From NCBI RefSeq assembly GCF_017352375.1, contig NZ_JAFEVR010000007.1:124001-188000 (forward strand): a stretch of DNA of 64,000 bases, given 5' to 3'. Source of the DNA: Mycolicibacterium sp. S2-37 (GTDB lineage: Bacteria > Actinomycetota > Actinomycetes > Mycobacteriales > Mycobacteriaceae). Made by a program: the position numbers and the translations under genes. Shown piece after piece: positions 51,295 through 62,018 of the stretch (positions within the stretch are counted from its first letter, which is position 1; each line of letters begins with the position of its first letter). Below the pieces are notes generated by a model. The model saw only the letters and a program-made list of their open reading frames with translations, was not told where the DNA came from and searched no databases.

Positions 51295-53316
51295 GTGACG
51301 GTAGAACCAATCAACGGCGCAGCGGCAGCGACCATCAAATCGGGTATCGACCTCAGCTACGTCGACCCGGAATCGCGCCCCCAGGACGACCTGTTCGGAC
51401 ACGTCAACGGACGCTGGCTCACCGACTACGAGATGCCCGCCGACCGCGCCACCGACGGCGCGTTCCGGTCGCTCTACGACCGCGCCGAGGAGCAGATCCG
51501 CGACCTGATCGCCGAGGCCGCCTCCTCGGGTGCCGCCAAGGGCACCGACGAGCAGCGCATCGGCGACCTCTACGCCAGCTTCCTCGACGAGGAGACGGTG
51601 ACGCGGATCGGCGTCGGGCCCCTGCTCGACGAGCTGGAGATGGTCGACGGCGCCGACACCCCCGACGCGCTCGCCGCCGTGCTCGGAGCCCTGCAGCGCA
51701 CCGGCGTCGGCGGCGGCACGGGCATCTACGTCGACACCGACTCCAAGGATTCGACGCGCTACCTGGTGCACCTGAGCCAGTCCGGGATCGGACTGCCCGA
51801 CGAGTCGTATTTCCGCGACGACCAGCACGCCGAGATCCTGGCCGCCTATCCGCGCCACATCGCGGCGATGTTCGCGCACGTGTACGGCGGGCAGGCCGCC
51901 GATCACGCCGGCACGGCCGAGCGCATCGTCGGGCTGGAACGCAAGCTGGCCGCCGCGCACTGGGACGTGGTCAAGCGCCGCGACGCCGACCTGACCTACA
52001 ACCTGCGCCGCTTCGCCGACCTGCCGACCCAGGCGCCCGGCTTCGACTGGGCCGGCTGGGTCGGCGCACTGGGTGCGACCGAGGACAAAGTGGCCGAGCT
52101 GGTGGTACGCCAGCCCGACTATCTGACGGCATTCGCCGCGGCCTGGGCGGGCGAACCGCTGGAGGACTGGAAGGCCTGGGTGCGCTGGCGACTGATCAAG
52201 GCGCGCGCCTTCCTGCTGACCGACGAACTGGTCGCCGAGGACTTCGCGTTCTACGGCAGGCTGCTGTCGGGCACCGAGCAGATCCGCGACCGCTGGAAGC
52301 GCGGCGTCGGTGTGGTGGAGAGCCTGATGGGCGATGCGCTGGGCAAGCTCTACGTCGAGCGCTACTTTCCGCCGAACGCCAAGGCCCGGATGGACGAGCT
52401 GGTCGCCAACCTGCGCGAGGCCTACCGCGTCAGCATCAACTCGTTGGAATGGATGACGCCGCAGACCCGGGAGAAGGCGCTGGCCAAGCTCGACAAGTTC
52501 ACCCCGAAGATCGGCTATCCGGCACGGTGGAAGGACTATTCGGAGCTGGTCATCGAACGTGACGACCTCTACGGCAACTACCGGCGCGGTTATCGGCTGG
52601 CCAGCGACCGCGAGCTGGCCAAGCTCGGCGGCCCGGTCGACCGTGACGAGTGGTTCATGACGCCGCAGACCGTCAACGCCTACTACAACCCCGGCATGAA
52701 CGAGATCGTCTTCCCCGCCGCGATCCTGCAGCCGCCGTTCTTCGACGCCGACGCCGACGACGCCGCGAACTACGGCGGTATCGGCGCGGTGATCGGCCAC
52801 GAGATCGGCCACGGCTTCGACGATCAGGGCGCCAAGTACGACGGCGACGGCAACCTCGTCGACTGGTGGACCGACGCCGACCGCACCGAATTCGGCGCCC
52901 GCACAAAGGCGCTGATCGAACAGTACGAGCAGTACGTCCCGCGGGAGTTACGAAACGGCCACTCCCCTGATCCGCATGTCAACGGGGCCTTCACCGTCGG
53001 GGAGAACATCGGCGACCTCGGAGGGCTGTCGATCGCGCTGCTGGCCTACGAGCTCTCCCTGAAAGGTGAGCCGGCTCCGGTGATCGACGGGCTCACCGGT
53101 GTACAGCGCGTGTACTTCGGCTGGGCGCAGGTGTGGCGGACGAAATCCCGTTCCGCGGAAGCGATTCGGCGACTGGCCACTGACCCGCATTCGCCGCCGG
53201 AGTTCCGCTGCAACGGCGTGATCCGCAACCTCGACTCGTTCTACGAGGCGTTCGATGTCGACGAGTCCGACGCGTTGTTCCTGGAACCCGAACGCCGCGT
53301 GCGGATCTGGAACTAG
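51295..53316 (+). CDS. zmp1: Zinc metalloprotease Zmp1 (M13/neprilysin family)
   Basis: A 673-residue M13-family peptidase. The zinc site is HEIGH (His502, Glu503, His506) with the third ligand Glu570 in GENIGDLGGL. NAYYNPGMNEIVFPAAILQ is the substrate-binding strand and the C-terminal RVRIW motif is typical. Rv0198c (zmp1) of M. tuberculosis counteracts inflammasome activation in macrophages, but here the role is probably general peptide processing. There is no signal peptide. GTG 51295 begins at the family N-terminus; the longer frame upstream overlaps the Rv0199-like gene. Confidence 0.92.
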   Translation: MTVEPINGAAAATIKSGIDLSYVDPESRPQDDLFGHVNGRWLTDYEMPADRATDGAFRSLYDRAEEQIRDLIAEAASSGAAKGTDEQRIGDLYASFLDEETVTRIGVGPLLDELEMVDGADTPDALAAVLGALQRTGVGGGTGIYVDTDSKDSTRYLVHLSQSGIGLPDESYFRDDQHAEILAAYPRHIAAMFAHVYGGQAADHAGTAERIVGLERKLAAAHWDVVKRRDADLTYNLRRFADLPTQAPGFDWAGWVGALGATEDKVAELVVRQPDYLTAFAAAWAGEPLEDWKAWVRWRLIKARAFLLTDELVAEDFAFYGRLLSGTEQIRDRWKRGVGVVESLMGDALGKLYVERYFPPNAKARMDELVANLREAYRVSINSLEWMTPQTREKALAKLDKFTPKIGYPARWKDYSELVIERDDLYGNYRRGYRLASDRELAKLGGPVDRDEWFMTPQTVNAYYNPGMNEIVFPAAILQPPFFDADADDAANYGGIGAVIGHEIGHGFDDQGAKYDGDGNLVDWWTDADRTEFGARTKALIEQYEQYVPRELRNGHSPDPHVNGAFTVGENIGDLGGLSIALLAYELSLKGEPAPVIDGLTGVQRVYFGWAQVWRTKSRSAEAIRRLATDPHSPPEFRCNGVIRNLDSFYEAFDVDESDALFLEPERRVRIWN

Positions 53317-53388
53317 GCTGCGGAGGTATAGGACCTTCCCGATGGGATTGTGAGGCGGGAGGGATCCGAGACCACGGTCGGAGGCCGC

Positions 53389-54831
53389 ATGGAAGCGATC
53401 GAACCGGTATATGGCGCTACCACCCTGCTGCTGATCGCCGCAGCCGCCGTCGGCGTCCTGCTGTTCCTGATCATCAAGGTCAAGCTGCACGCCTTCGTGG
53501 CGCTCATCCTGGTGAGCGTGCTCACGGCGCTGGCCGCCGGGTTCCCGGTGGCCGACGTCCCCGATGCGCTGATGTTCGGCTTCGCCGACACCCTCGGGTC
53601 GGTGGCGCTGCTGGTCGGCTTCGGCGTGATGATCGGTCGACTCCTCGAGGTCACCGGCGGCGCGCAGGTGCTCGCCGACACGCTGATCAACCGGTTCGGC
53701 GAGAAGCGGGCGCCGATGGCGCTCGGTGTGGCGGCACTGCTGTTCGGCTTCCCGATCTTCTTCGACGCCGGCCTGGTGGTGTTCCTGCCGATCATCTTCA
53801 CGGTCGCGCGACGGTTCGGCGGGTCGCTGCTGCTCTACGCGTTCCCGGCCGCGGGTGCGTTCGCCGCGATGCATGCGCTGGTGCCGCCGCACCCCGGTCC
53901 GGTGGCCGCCGCGGGCGTGCTGGACGCCAGCATCGGACTCACCCTGCTCGTCGGTGTGCCGGTCGCGGTGCTGTCCTGGTACGTGGGCGCATATCTGGTG
54001 TCCAAGGTGATGGGCCGGCGTTTCCACGTCGACATCCCCGAGGCCCTGTTCGGCGAGGTCAACGCCGGCCGCGACGCGGACACCGACGGTGACGCTGACG
54101 GCGCCGGGGACACCGGTCGCGGGGGCGCCCGGGCGGCCACCCGCACCGCCCCGGCCTTCGGCACCGTCCTGGGCATTCTGCTGCTGCCGTTCGTCCTGAT
54201 CTCGTTCGACACCGTGATCAGCACGCTGATCGAGGCGCGGGTGGTCGCCGAGGACGCCACCTGGGCGCGGTACCTGGTGCTGCTGGGCAACACCACCGTC
54301 GCGCTGTTGATCACGGTGCTGGTGGCGATCCTGGTGCTCGGTACGCGCGGCCGGTCGATGGGCGACGTCCGCGACATCCTCGACCATTCACTCGGGCCGA
54401 TCTGCTCGATCATCCTGATCACCGGCGCCGGCGGCATGTTCGGCGGCGTGCTGGAACTCAGCGGCATCGGCGCCGCGCTCAGCGGTTCGCTGTCGAATCT
54501 GGGCATCTCGCTGATCCTGCAGGCGTTCATCATCGCCACGCTGCTGCGCGTCGCGCAGGGTTCGGCCACCGTGGCCATCACCACGACCGCCGGTCTGCTG
54601 GGCGCCACGGCCTCCCAGGCCGATCTCAGCGACCTGCATCTGACCCTGTTGGTCATCGCGATCGCTGCCGGCGCCACGGTGCTCTCACACGTCAACGACT
54701 CGGGGTTCTGGCTGGTCAGCCGGTTCTTCAACATGGACGTGAAGACGACGCTCAAGACGTGGACGGTCATGGAGACCACGCTCGGGCTGTCCGCGTTCGT
54801 CATCGCGCTGGCACTGTGGGTGGTGACGTGA
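53389..54831 (+). CDS. GntP-family gluconate:H+ symporter
   Basis: A 480-residue transporter with 12-14 helices. GntP hallmarks include FGVMIGRLLEVTGGAQVLADTL, the helix pair FGFPIFFDAGLVVFLPIIF, HALVPPHPGPVAAA, and GSATVAITTTAGLL near residue 395. An Asp/Gly-rich cytoplasmic loop (about 222-250) is unusual in length. ATG 53389 is preferred because GGAGG lies four bases upstream; GTG 53350 adds thirteen residues without hydrophobic character. No gluconate kinase is adjacent. The KDPG aldolase/KDG kinase cluster at 11 kb could supply later steps, but that link is a guess. Confidence 0.85.
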   Translation: MEAIEPVYGATTLLLIAAAAVGVLLFLIIKVKLHAFVALILVSVLTALAAGFPVADVPDALMFGFADTLGSVALLVGFGVMIGRLLEVTGGAQVLADTLINRFGEKRAPMALGVAALLFGFPIFFDAGLVVFLPIIFTVARRFGGSLLLYAFPAAGAFAAMHALVPPHPGPVAAAGVLDASIGLTLLVGVPVAVLSWYVGAYLVSKVMGRRFHVDIPEALFGEVNAGRDADTDGDADGAGDTGRGGARAATRTAPAFGTVLGILLLPFVLISFDTVISTLIEARVVAEDATWARYLVLLGNTTVALLITVLVAILVLGTRGRSMGDVRDILDHSLGPICSIILITGAGGMFGGVLELSGIGAALSGSLSNLGISLILQAFIIATLLRVAQGSATVAITTTAGLLGATASQADLSDLHLTLLVIAIAAGATVLSHVNDSGFWLVSRFFNMDVKTTLKTWTVMETTLGLSAFVIALALWVVT

Positions 54832-54862
54832 CTTCCCGCGGCAGGCGTGATCGCGCCGGACA

Positions 54863-55282
54863 CTAGGCCGCGCGCAGATACGGACGCAGCGCGATCAGAT
54901 ACCCGCCGAACAGCGCGAGCGGTGCAGCCAGCGGTAGCCACGGCAGCTGCACCGGGATCGCCGCCACCACGGTGGCCAGCGCCCCGAACCCGGCGGCCGC
55001 CAGCATGCCGGGCGGCGTCACGGTGTGTTCACCGTGGCGCAGCAGCAGGTACGTGGCGGCGGCGAGCCCGGCCAGGGCGGTGAACATCGGCGCCGGGCCG
55101 GACACCGCGATCGTGGCCACCGCGCACAGCACGGCCAGGGTGGCGGCGGGCCGCCACCGGATGCCGGCGAGCACGGCGACCGCGGACGCGGCGACGGGGA
55201 CGAGTTCGACGCCGTCCGCGCGGCCCGCAGCCGCGGCGACCATCAGCAGTCCGCAGACCGTCGGCAGCACCGGGCGGATCAT
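54863..55282 (-). CDS. Small membrane protein of the MoxR-DUF58 operon
   Basis: 139 residues with four to five hydrophobic helices and no recognisable domain. It is the last of five tightly overlapping genes (start within the DUF58 stop, ATGA), so it probably belongs to the same envelope or secretion-related complex. It is convergent with the GntP gene across 31 bases. Confidence 0.7.
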   Translation of the reverse strand: MIRPVLPTVCGLLMVAAAAGRADGVELVPVAASAVAVLAGIRWRPAATLAVLCAVATIAVSGPAPMFTALAGLAAATYLLLRHGEHTVTPPGMLAAAGFGALATVVAAIPVQLPWLPLAAPLALFGGYLIALRPYLRAA

Positions 55283-56528
55283 CGCCGCGCCTCCGCCCGG
55301 CCCCTGCGGCCCGGTAGCACCGCCATCGCCTGGTCGAGCGTGGCGTCCGACGGCCACGCCACCACGTCGACACCGACGGTGCCCATGTCCCGGTACATGA
55401 ACGACCGCTGCAGCGCCCACATTCGGTCGACGAGGGGATCGCGTTCGCCGGCCAGCGGGCTGCCCTCGAGCACGTCGACGGCGATCACCGTGTGGCCGCG
55501 TTTGCGCAGATCGATCAGCGCCAGCGCGAACTCCGTCTCCAGCATCGTGGAGAACGCGACGACGATCGCACCCGGCGGCACCGCAGCACGGGGTGCCAGG
55601 GTGCCGGTACCGGAGTCGACGTCGTCGGATGCGTCGAGCAGCGCGTCGAGGATCCGGTAGAACTGCCGCTGGCCGATGTCGGCGGCCAGCCAGCGGGTCT
55701 GGCGGCTGCCCAGTGTGACGATCCCGGAGCGGTCGCCGTACCGCAGCGCGCTCTGCACCACCTGGACGGCGCCGCGGGCGATGCGCTCGGTTGCCTCGGT
55801 GGCCGGACCGGGCGGTTGGGCGTAGGTGTCGGCGAGCACCACCACGTCGGCGGACCGGTCGGTGAGCCGACGGGTCACATGCAGGCTGCGCCGCCGCGCA
55901 CTGACCGGCCAGTTGACGGTACGCAGCTGATCGCCGGGCACGTAGGGCCGGATGTCGGCGTACTCGACGCCCGGTCCGTGGTGACGGGTGAGGTGGGTGC
56001 CCAGCCGGTCGAGGAGTTCGGTGCGGGCGAGGGCGACCGGCTGCGGCGGCGCAAGCGGGAACACGGCCACGTGGGCGGCGTCGACGGTTCCGGTGCCGGT
56101 GAGCAGACCGCCGCGGCCGGGCACCCGCACGTGCGCGCGTATCGGATAGCGACCCCACCGAGCCGCCTGCGCCCTCAGCGTCTGCGTCGATCCGGTCGCC
56201 GCGGCGTCCAGACTCATTCCGGCGACCGCCTCGCACTCCAGCGCCACCGCGGCGCCGTCGTCGGCGGTGGCCCACACGGTCAGCTCCACGGTCTCCGATT
56301 CGAAGCACCGCTGCAGCCGCGTCCCGGCGTGCACGCGCACCGACGGCACCGGGCGCTGCCAGCCCAGCGAGCACAGCACCCCGAGCAGCGGAGCGGCGAA
56401 GGCCACCAGATCCCAGCGGTCGACGACGAGCGCCGCCGCCAGCGCCACCCCCGCACAGGTCGCCAGCGTCTTCGTCAACAGTGATGGGCGCCAGTCCAAT
56501 TCGACATCGGTGTCGAACACCTCCGTGG

Positions 56529-56532
<4 letters not shown>
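55279..56532 (-). CDS. DUF58 protein
   Basis: A 417-residue DUF58-family protein. Two hydrophobic helices near residues 15-55 are followed by a beta-rich region and the DUF58 signature YADIRPYVPGDQLRTVNWPVSARRR (around residue 205). A von Willebrand factor-A-like fold with a MIDAS-like VVVLADTY follows. DUF58 proteins are regularly encoded beside MoxR AAA+ ATPases, which are thought to load metal or remodel a VWA partner. The GTG start overlaps the MoxR stop (GTGA). Confidence 0.85.
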
Positions 56533-57490
<958 letters not shown>

Positions 57491-57494
<4 letters not shown>

Positions 57495-57976
57495 ACGCGC
57501 TCCAATCGCTGCAGGATCTCGTCGAGCGCGGCGCGGCCGGGGCCGGGTTCGCGATCACCGGTGCGCGACACGTTCTCCGGGTCGACCCACTGCCACAGCT
57601 GCGGGCCGAACAGCATGCGGCCGGTGGCCTCGAACGCGCCGACGTTGCGGATCCTCCGCTGACCGGTCGCCAGTTCGAACTGGCGGGCCAGCATGGGGCG
57701 CAGCCTGCGGTCCCAGTCCGCTCGGGTCGATTCCGACCAGGAGATCATGGTCTCGGTCCTGGCCGCCCAGCGCCGCAGCGCCGCAGCCCGTTCGTCGGCC
57801 TCTGAGGCCGGGGGTGCCGGAGTCCGGCCCGCCCGCAGGGACCAGCGGACTGCCACCAGGCCCCCGACGAGGGCGACACCGGAGACCACCAGCACATCGT
57901 CGCGGTCCAGCCGGGCGACGGCGTACAGCTCGGCCAGTACCAGCAGCGCGACGGCGGCCGCGATCGGGCGTGTCAC
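57491..57976 (-). CDS. Membrane protein of the MoxR operon
   Basis: 161 residues with two hydrophobic helices near the N-terminus (about 3-20 and 25-45) and a basic cytoplasmic part containing RRWAARTETMISWSESTRADWDRRLRP. The latter may touch the MoxR ATPase. No named domain is visible. GTG 57976 overlaps the DUF4129 gene stop (GTGA) and its own stop overlaps the MoxR start. Equivalent small genes are common in actinobacterial MoxR loci. Confidence 0.75.
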
Positions 57977-58950
57977 GGGGCGCCCTCGGTGGCCTGCAGT
58001 TCGCCGAGCACGTGGCGCAGCACCCGCTCGGCGGCGTCGCGGTGTTCCTCGGCCATGACGTGCGGACTGAACCGGGCCTCCTCGAACAGGTCGACCAGTT
58101 CGGTCGCACTGTCGGCACGCAGCAGGCGGCGCTGCACAGCGCGGGCCAGCACCTCCGAGGGGGTGTCCGAGTCCAGCGGCATCGCGCCCGGCGACTTCTC
58201 CAGTTCGCGCTCCATGGCCGCGTAGCAGGCGATGATCGCCTCCCTGGGTTCCCGGCTGAGGTCGCCGATCTCGGCCAGTCCCCGTTCGGCGGCGCGCGCC
58301 AGCGACTGCGACCCGGTCACCGGCGCCGACGCTTCGGCCGGTTCGGGCTCCGGCTCCGGGGCCGGCTGCCTGCGCCGGCCCAGCGTGGTCGCGACGGCCG
58401 ACAAGACGATCAGCGCGGCGGTGGCGGCGGCCAGATACCCGAAGATGCTCACCCCGCCGGTGGCGCCGGGCGGCGGTTCGGCGGGATCTGCGGGGTCCCT
58501 GCCGGTCAACGGCAGCTGAGGTTCGTCCGATCCTTGAGGTGGCGGCGGTTCCGGCAGGTCGATCCAGCCGCGCAGCCGCATGAGGAACATCACCGTCACC
58601 AGCCAGACGACGGCCACGGCGGCGAGGATCGCCAGCGTCCGTGGGGTCCACCGCGCATCGCGTGCACCCGCCGCGGACAGCAGTTCGCCTGCCGAGCCGG
58701 ACCGGCGAGCGGGATGCCGGGCCTGCCGCAGGATCGCCATGGCGATGATCGCCAGCGAGAGCACGATCATCACCGCGACGGGGATGAGCGAGGCGGCATC
58801 GCCGGATTCGGGGCCGGAGTCAGCTCCCCGATCGGCCGGGGTGGCACCGGGCAGGTATCCCCGCAACGCGACGGCGGCCAGCACCACCAGCACGATCACC
58901 GCGACCGTGCGTGCTGCCGCCTTGTCGTCGCCACCGGACACTGAGCCCAT
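57973..58950 (-). CDS. DUF4129 membrane protein
   Basis: 325 residues. Hydrophobic segments near 15-32, 55-75, 105-125 and 170-190 surround proline-rich loops. The C-terminal DUF4129 domain (about 215-320) contains [17 protein letters not shown] and [15 protein letters not shown], the pattern found at the C-terminus of transglutaminase-like and MoxR-associated proteins. It is the first gene of the five-gene operon, with 44 bases to the ldtE-like gene upstream on the same strand. Function in envelope biology is likely but not defined. Confidence 0.82.
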   Translation of the reverse strand: MGSVSGGDDKAAARTVAVIVLVVLAAVALRGYLPGATPADRGADSGPESGDAASLIPVAVMIVLSLAIIAMAILRQARHPARRSGSAGELLSAAGARDARWTPRTLAILAAVAVVWLVTVMFLMRLRGWIDLPEPPPPQGSDEPQLPLTGRDPADPAEPPPGATGGVSIFGYLAAATAALIVLSAVATTLGRRRQPAPEPEPEPAEASAPVTGSQSLARAAERGLAEIGDLSREPREAIIACYAAMERELEKSPGAMPLDSDTPSEVLARAVQRRLLRADSATELVDLFEEARFSPHVMAEEHRDAAERVLRHVLGELQATEGAP

Positions 58951-58994
58951 CCTGGCACGCAGCCCGAACAGGCTGGTGCCGAACGGGAATCAGG

Positions 58995-60008
58995 TCAGAA
59001 CATCTGCCAGTCGGAGGCACCGTCGGGCTGGGTGTACATACCGCCGTCGGTGTTCTTGATCACCACGGCGTCACCACTGCCGAAGTTGTCGTAGAACCAC
59101 TGGGCGTTGGCGGCGCTGAGGTTGATGCAGCCGTGGCTGACGTTGCTGTTGCCCTGCGCGCCGACCGACCACGGTGCGCTGTGCACGAAGATGCCGCTGT
59201 TGTCGATGCGCACGGCGTCCTGCACCTTGAGCTTGTAGCCCTCACCAGAGGGATCGTCGACCGGCACACCGTAGGTCGAGGAGTCCATCGTGATGTCGGC
59301 GAACTTCTCCAGCACGTAGTAGGTGCCGTTCTTGGTGTCGTATCCGGGCTTGCCCATCGACACCGGGAAGGTCTTGATCACTTCGCCGTTGCGAACGACC
59401 TCCATCTCCTTGGTGTTGTTGTCAATGGTGGCGACGAGCTGCTCGGGGACCGTGAAGCTGGACTTGGTGCCGGAGGCGTCGATGTTGACGACGGTGCCGG
59501 CCGGCCAGAAGTCCTGCGGGCGCCAGCGCACCTGGGTGTCGCTGGTCCAGTAGAACCGGCCGGGCACCGGCGGGTTCGAGGAAATGTGGATGGCGTCCTC
59601 GGCGAGCTGCCGGTTGGCGATCGGACGCTGGAAGTTGATGTAGATCGGCTTGGCCGCGCCGGCGATCGAGCCGTTGACCGGGTTGAAGGTCGGCGGCGCG
59701 AACACCGGCTGCCCGACGTACGGGTTCGGGTTCTGGCCCGCCGGGGTGCCTTCCGGGATCGGCAACGGGGTCGCGCTCAGCGGCGTGGCAGCCGGGGCGA
59801 ACGGGCTGCCCGGCGCCGGCGCCGGAGGCGGGAAGCCGAACGGATTGGCCGGCGGTGGCGGCGGCGGCGCGAAGGGGTTGACCGGCACCGGCGGGGGCGG
59901 TGGCGGCGCCGGCTGTGCCGGCGCCGACGGGGCGCCGATCACCGTTCCGGCCATCAACCCGGCCGCGAAGATGGCCGCGGCCACGGTGCGCGGTGTCCGC
60001 TTCGGCAT
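58995..60008 (-). CDS. ldtE: Secreted L,D-transpeptidase (Rv0192-like, YkuD domain)
   Basis: 337 residues. A signal peptide (about 1-32) is followed by an extreme proline-rich segment (about residues 33-72), then an Ig-like domain (about 100-185) and a YkuD catalytic domain (about 190-318). Catalytic residues are His276, His292 and Cys294 (SHGCINLS). L,D-transpeptidases form 3-3 peptidoglycan cross-links, which dominate in mycobacteria and resist most beta-lactams. GGAGGT lies five bases before ATG 60008. The symbol follows gene order (Rv0192); a rename is possible if phylogeny disagrees. Confidence 0.88.
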   Translation of the reverse strand: MPKRTPRTVAAAIFAAGLMAGTVIGAPSAPAQPAPPPPPPVPVNPFAPPPPPPANPFGFPPPAPAPGSPFAPAATPLSATPLPIPEGTPAGQNPNPYVGQPVFAPPTFNPVNGSIAGAAKPIYINFQRPIANRQLAEDAIHISSNPPVPGRFYWTSDTQVRWRPQDFWPAGTVVNIDASGTKSSFTVPEQLVATIDNNTKEMEVVRNGEVIKTFPVSMGKPGYDTKNGTYYVLEKFADITMDSSTYGVPVDDPSGEGYKLKVQDAVRIDNSGIFVHSAPWSVGAQGNSNVSHGCINLSAANAQWFYDNFGSGDAVVIKNTDGGMYTQPDGASDWQMF

Positions 60009-60161
60009 GCGTTACCTCCAGTTCAAGACTCGGTCCAGTGTCGCACAGCGCGACGACCAGCTACCGGTTCGCGCGGGATCGCGCATGGTTGCACCGGCCG
60101 GGCTGCGCCCCTGACCTGCTGTGTTCATCGGGCGGGCGGCGACGGCGTTACTTCTGTGAGG

Positions 60162-60698
60162 TCAGCCGGGGAACTGAGTAGCGGCCACTGCGCACCGCCA
60201 GCGCCACACCGGTCCGTCGTCGGGGTCCTCGATCTCAGCGATCCGTCGGAAGCCGAGCCTGCGCAGCACCCCGGTGGACGGGTTCTCGTGGGCGCGGGTG
60301 TGCGCGATGACGGTGGTCACTGCGGCGCCCGCGCCGACAGCCTTGTCGATCATGGCTCTGGCGGCCGCCGTCGCGTACCCGCGGCCGCGGAACCCCGGAG
60401 CGATCTCGTAGCCGATCTCGACCACGCCGTCGCGCGGCGGACCGACGAAACCGCCCGAGCCGACGAGCAGCGTGCCGCCCTCGGCGAGGAAGAAGTGCAT
60501 CCACCACTGCGCCTGGTCCGGGTGCGCGGTGAGCGTGTCGATGGTGAATCCGATCGCCTCGCCGAACTCCGGCCAGCCGTCCGGAGCCGGGCAGCCCAGC
60601 AGTTTCGCGAACGCCGCGCGGTCGTCGCGCAGCGCGACGAGCTGCTCGACGGTCGCGGGTCGGACGGTGACCTCGGGGACCTCGCGTACCTGGGCCAT
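60162..60698 (-). CDS. GNAT-family N-acetyltransferase
   Basis: A 178-residue GNAT protein. The acetyl-CoA site is [24 protein letters not shown] (the R/QxxGxG/A pattern as RGRGYA), and the preceding strands and the closing [16 protein letters not shown] complete the fold. Members acetylate ribosomal-protein or small-molecule amines, but the substrate is unknown. It is divergent, by 25 bases, from the frameshifted thiamine-binding-type gene. Confidence 0.85.
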   Translation of the reverse strand: MAQVREVPEVTVRPATVEQLVALRDDRAAFAKLLGCPAPDGWPEFGEAIGFTIDTLTAHPDQAQWWMHFFLAEGGTLLVGSGGFVGPPRDGVVEIGYEIAPGFRGRGYATAAARAMIDKAVGAGAAVTTVIAHTRAHENPSTGVLRRLGFRRIAEIEDPDDGPVWRWRCAVAATQFPG

Positions 60699-60723
60699 CT
60701 CCGCAGTGTGTCAGGCTGGGCCC

Positions 60724-61022
60724 GTGATCGTGGCGTTCAGCATCAGCCCTCCGGCGGCGACGAGACCGGCGGTGTGCGCACCGCCGTGGCCGAGGCGATC
60801 CGGGTGGTCCGGGCGTCCGGCCTGCCCAACGAGACGAACGCGATGTTCACCAACATCGAAGGCGAGTGGGACGAGGTGATGGCGGTGGTGAAACAGGCCG
60901 TCGACGCGGTGGCGACGGTCTCACCCCGCGTCAGCCTGGTGCTCAAGGCCGACATCCGGCCCGGTTACACCGGTCAGCTCACAGCAAAGGTCGAGCGGCT
61001 GGAACGGGAGCTGAACGACTAG
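60724..61022 (+). pseudogene. Thiamine-binding (MTH1187/YqgV type) gene with a one-base frameshift
   Basis: The frame from GTG 60724 starts VIVAFSISP and is then lost. Moving to the frame of TCC at 60750 continues [19 protein letters not shown] and runs to TAG at 61022. The joined product, about 100 residues, fits this small thiamine-binding family exactly, including [14 protein letters not shown] and [11 protein letters not shown]-run of three (60747-60749 region) where four are expected explains the break. Either the base call is wrong or the gene is inactive. The 3' end overlaps ricR's stop. Confidence 0.75.
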
Positions 61023-61330
61023 GAGCGGACCAGCCGCGCGATCGCCGCGCTGGCCTCGGCGAGCTTCGCCTCGGCGTCGTCCCCGCCCTCGGCGACAGCC
61101 TGGGTGACGCAGTGGCCGAGGTGCTCGTCGAGCAGGCCGAGGGCGACCGACTGCAGGGCGCTGTTGACCGCGCTGATCTGGGTGAGGATGTCGATGCAGT
61201 ACTTGTCCTCGTCGATCATCTTGGCGATGCCGCGGACCTGCCCCTCGATCCGGCGCAACCGCTTGGCGTAGTTCTCCTTCTGTGGCGAGTACCCGTGCGC
61301 GGCGTGGCCGTCCGGCGCGTCAGCGGTCAT
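61019..61330 (-). CDS. ricR: CsoR-family copper-sensing repressor (RicR-like)
   Basis: A 103-residue copper-sensing repressor. The Cu(I) ligands are Cys45 (EDKYCIDIL), His70 and Cys74 (DEHLGHCV), with the spacing of Cso[16 protein letters not shown] is the conserved DNA-contact helix, and the closely matching Rv0190 (RicR) controls copper-defence genes in M. tuberculosis. ATG 61330 follows the DUF305 stop by one base, so the regulator is in its own operon. A perfect operator palindrome heads that operon, giving a simple copper autoregulation loop. Confidence 0.9.
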   Translation of the reverse strand: MTADAPDGHAAHGYSPQKENYAKRLRRIEGQVRGIAKMIDEDKYCIDILTQISAVNSALQSVALGLLDEHLGHCVTQAVAEGGDDAEAKLAEASAAIARLVRS

Positions 61331-61331
61331 G

Positions 61332-61940
61332 TCAACCCTCCAGCATCTGCTTCATCTGGGTGATCTCGGCCTCCTGAGTGGACACGATGTGCTCGGCGAG
61401 CGTCTTGGCCTCGGCGTTCTGTCCGTCGGCGAGCTCGGTCCGCGCCATCTCGATCGCGCCCTCGTGGTGACTGATCATCGACTGCAGCCACAGTGTGTCG
61501 AACTCCGCGCCGCGCAGCGAGCCGAGACGCTGCATCGTCGCGGTATCGACCATGCCGGTCATCGACATGTCGTGACCGCTGTGGTCCATCGCGGCGTCGG
61601 GATCCTGCCCCCAGCTGCGCAGCATCTCCGACATCTGACCGATCTCGGGACCCTGGGCGTCGGCGATGGCGGCGGCGAGCTCGAGCAGCGCCGGATCGGT
61701 GGAGTTGGCGCGGGCCAGGTCGACCAGTTCGAGCGCCTGCTTGTGGTGGGGCAGCATGTTCTGGGCGAACGAGATGTCGGCGGCGTTGTGCGGTCCGTGT
61801 TCGGCTGAGTTCTCCCCGGCGCTGTGCGTGTGGTCGGTATGGCCGTCGGACGCCTGCTCGGTCGGCGTACAGGCGGACAGCAGCAGGGCCGCGGCGAACG
61901 CGACGAACAGCGCGGAGATGCGCGTGGCGGTGGAGGTCAT
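61332..61940 (-). CDS. DUF305 lipoprotein, copper-associated
   Basis: 202 residues: a lipoprotein signal with lipobox LLSAC (Cys24). A His/Met-rich stretch (SDGHTDHTHSAGENSAEHGPH, given here in parts; and DHSGHDMSM) follows, then a DUF305 helical domain with conserved MLPHHKQALEL and MISHHEGAIEMA, two HH pairs likely to bind metal. It is the first gene of a copper operon with ricR. The ATG lies six bases after TAGGCT (61952-61947), so it is leaderless and controlled by the operator at 61955-61975. A copper-binding or copper-chaperone role in the envelope is inferred. Confidence 0.85.
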   Translation of the reverse strand: MTSTATRISALFVAFAAALLLSACTPTEQASDGHTDHTHSAGENSAEHGPHNAADISFAQNMLPHHKQALELVDLARANSTDPALLELAAAIADAQGPEIGQMSEMLRSWGQDPDAAMDHSGHDMSMTGMVDTATMQRLGSLRGAEFDTLWLQSMISHHEGAIEMARTELADGQNAEAKTLAEHIVSTQEAEITQMKQMLEG

Positions 61941-61954
61941 GGCATCAGCCTACC

Positions 61955-61975
61955 GGATACCCCTCCGGGGTATCC
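61955..61975. promoter_or_regulatory. RicR/CsoR-type operator palindrome
   Basis: GGATACCCC and GGGGTATCC form a perfect nine-base inverted repeat around TCC, the TACCCC/GGGGTA type of site bound by CsoR-family repressors. It lies between the -35 region and the -10 box TAGGCT (61952-61947) of the DUF305-ricR promoter. It is also only nine bases from the divergent ilvD -35 box. Confidence 0.82.
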
Positions 61976-61983
61976 ATAACGGT

Positions 61984-62012
61984 TTGGCCGGTCGAAACGG
62001 CAGGAGCATAAT
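61984..62012 (+). promoter_or_regulatory. Leaderless promoter of ilvD
   Basis: TTGGCC (61984-61989), a 17-bp spacer and CATAAT (62007-62012) are well spaced. ATG 62019 is six bases beyond the -10 box, favouring ATG 62019 over GTG 62016, for which AGGAG at 62002-62006 would be the ribosome-binding site. Confidence 0.55.
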
Positions 62013-62018
62013 TCAGTG

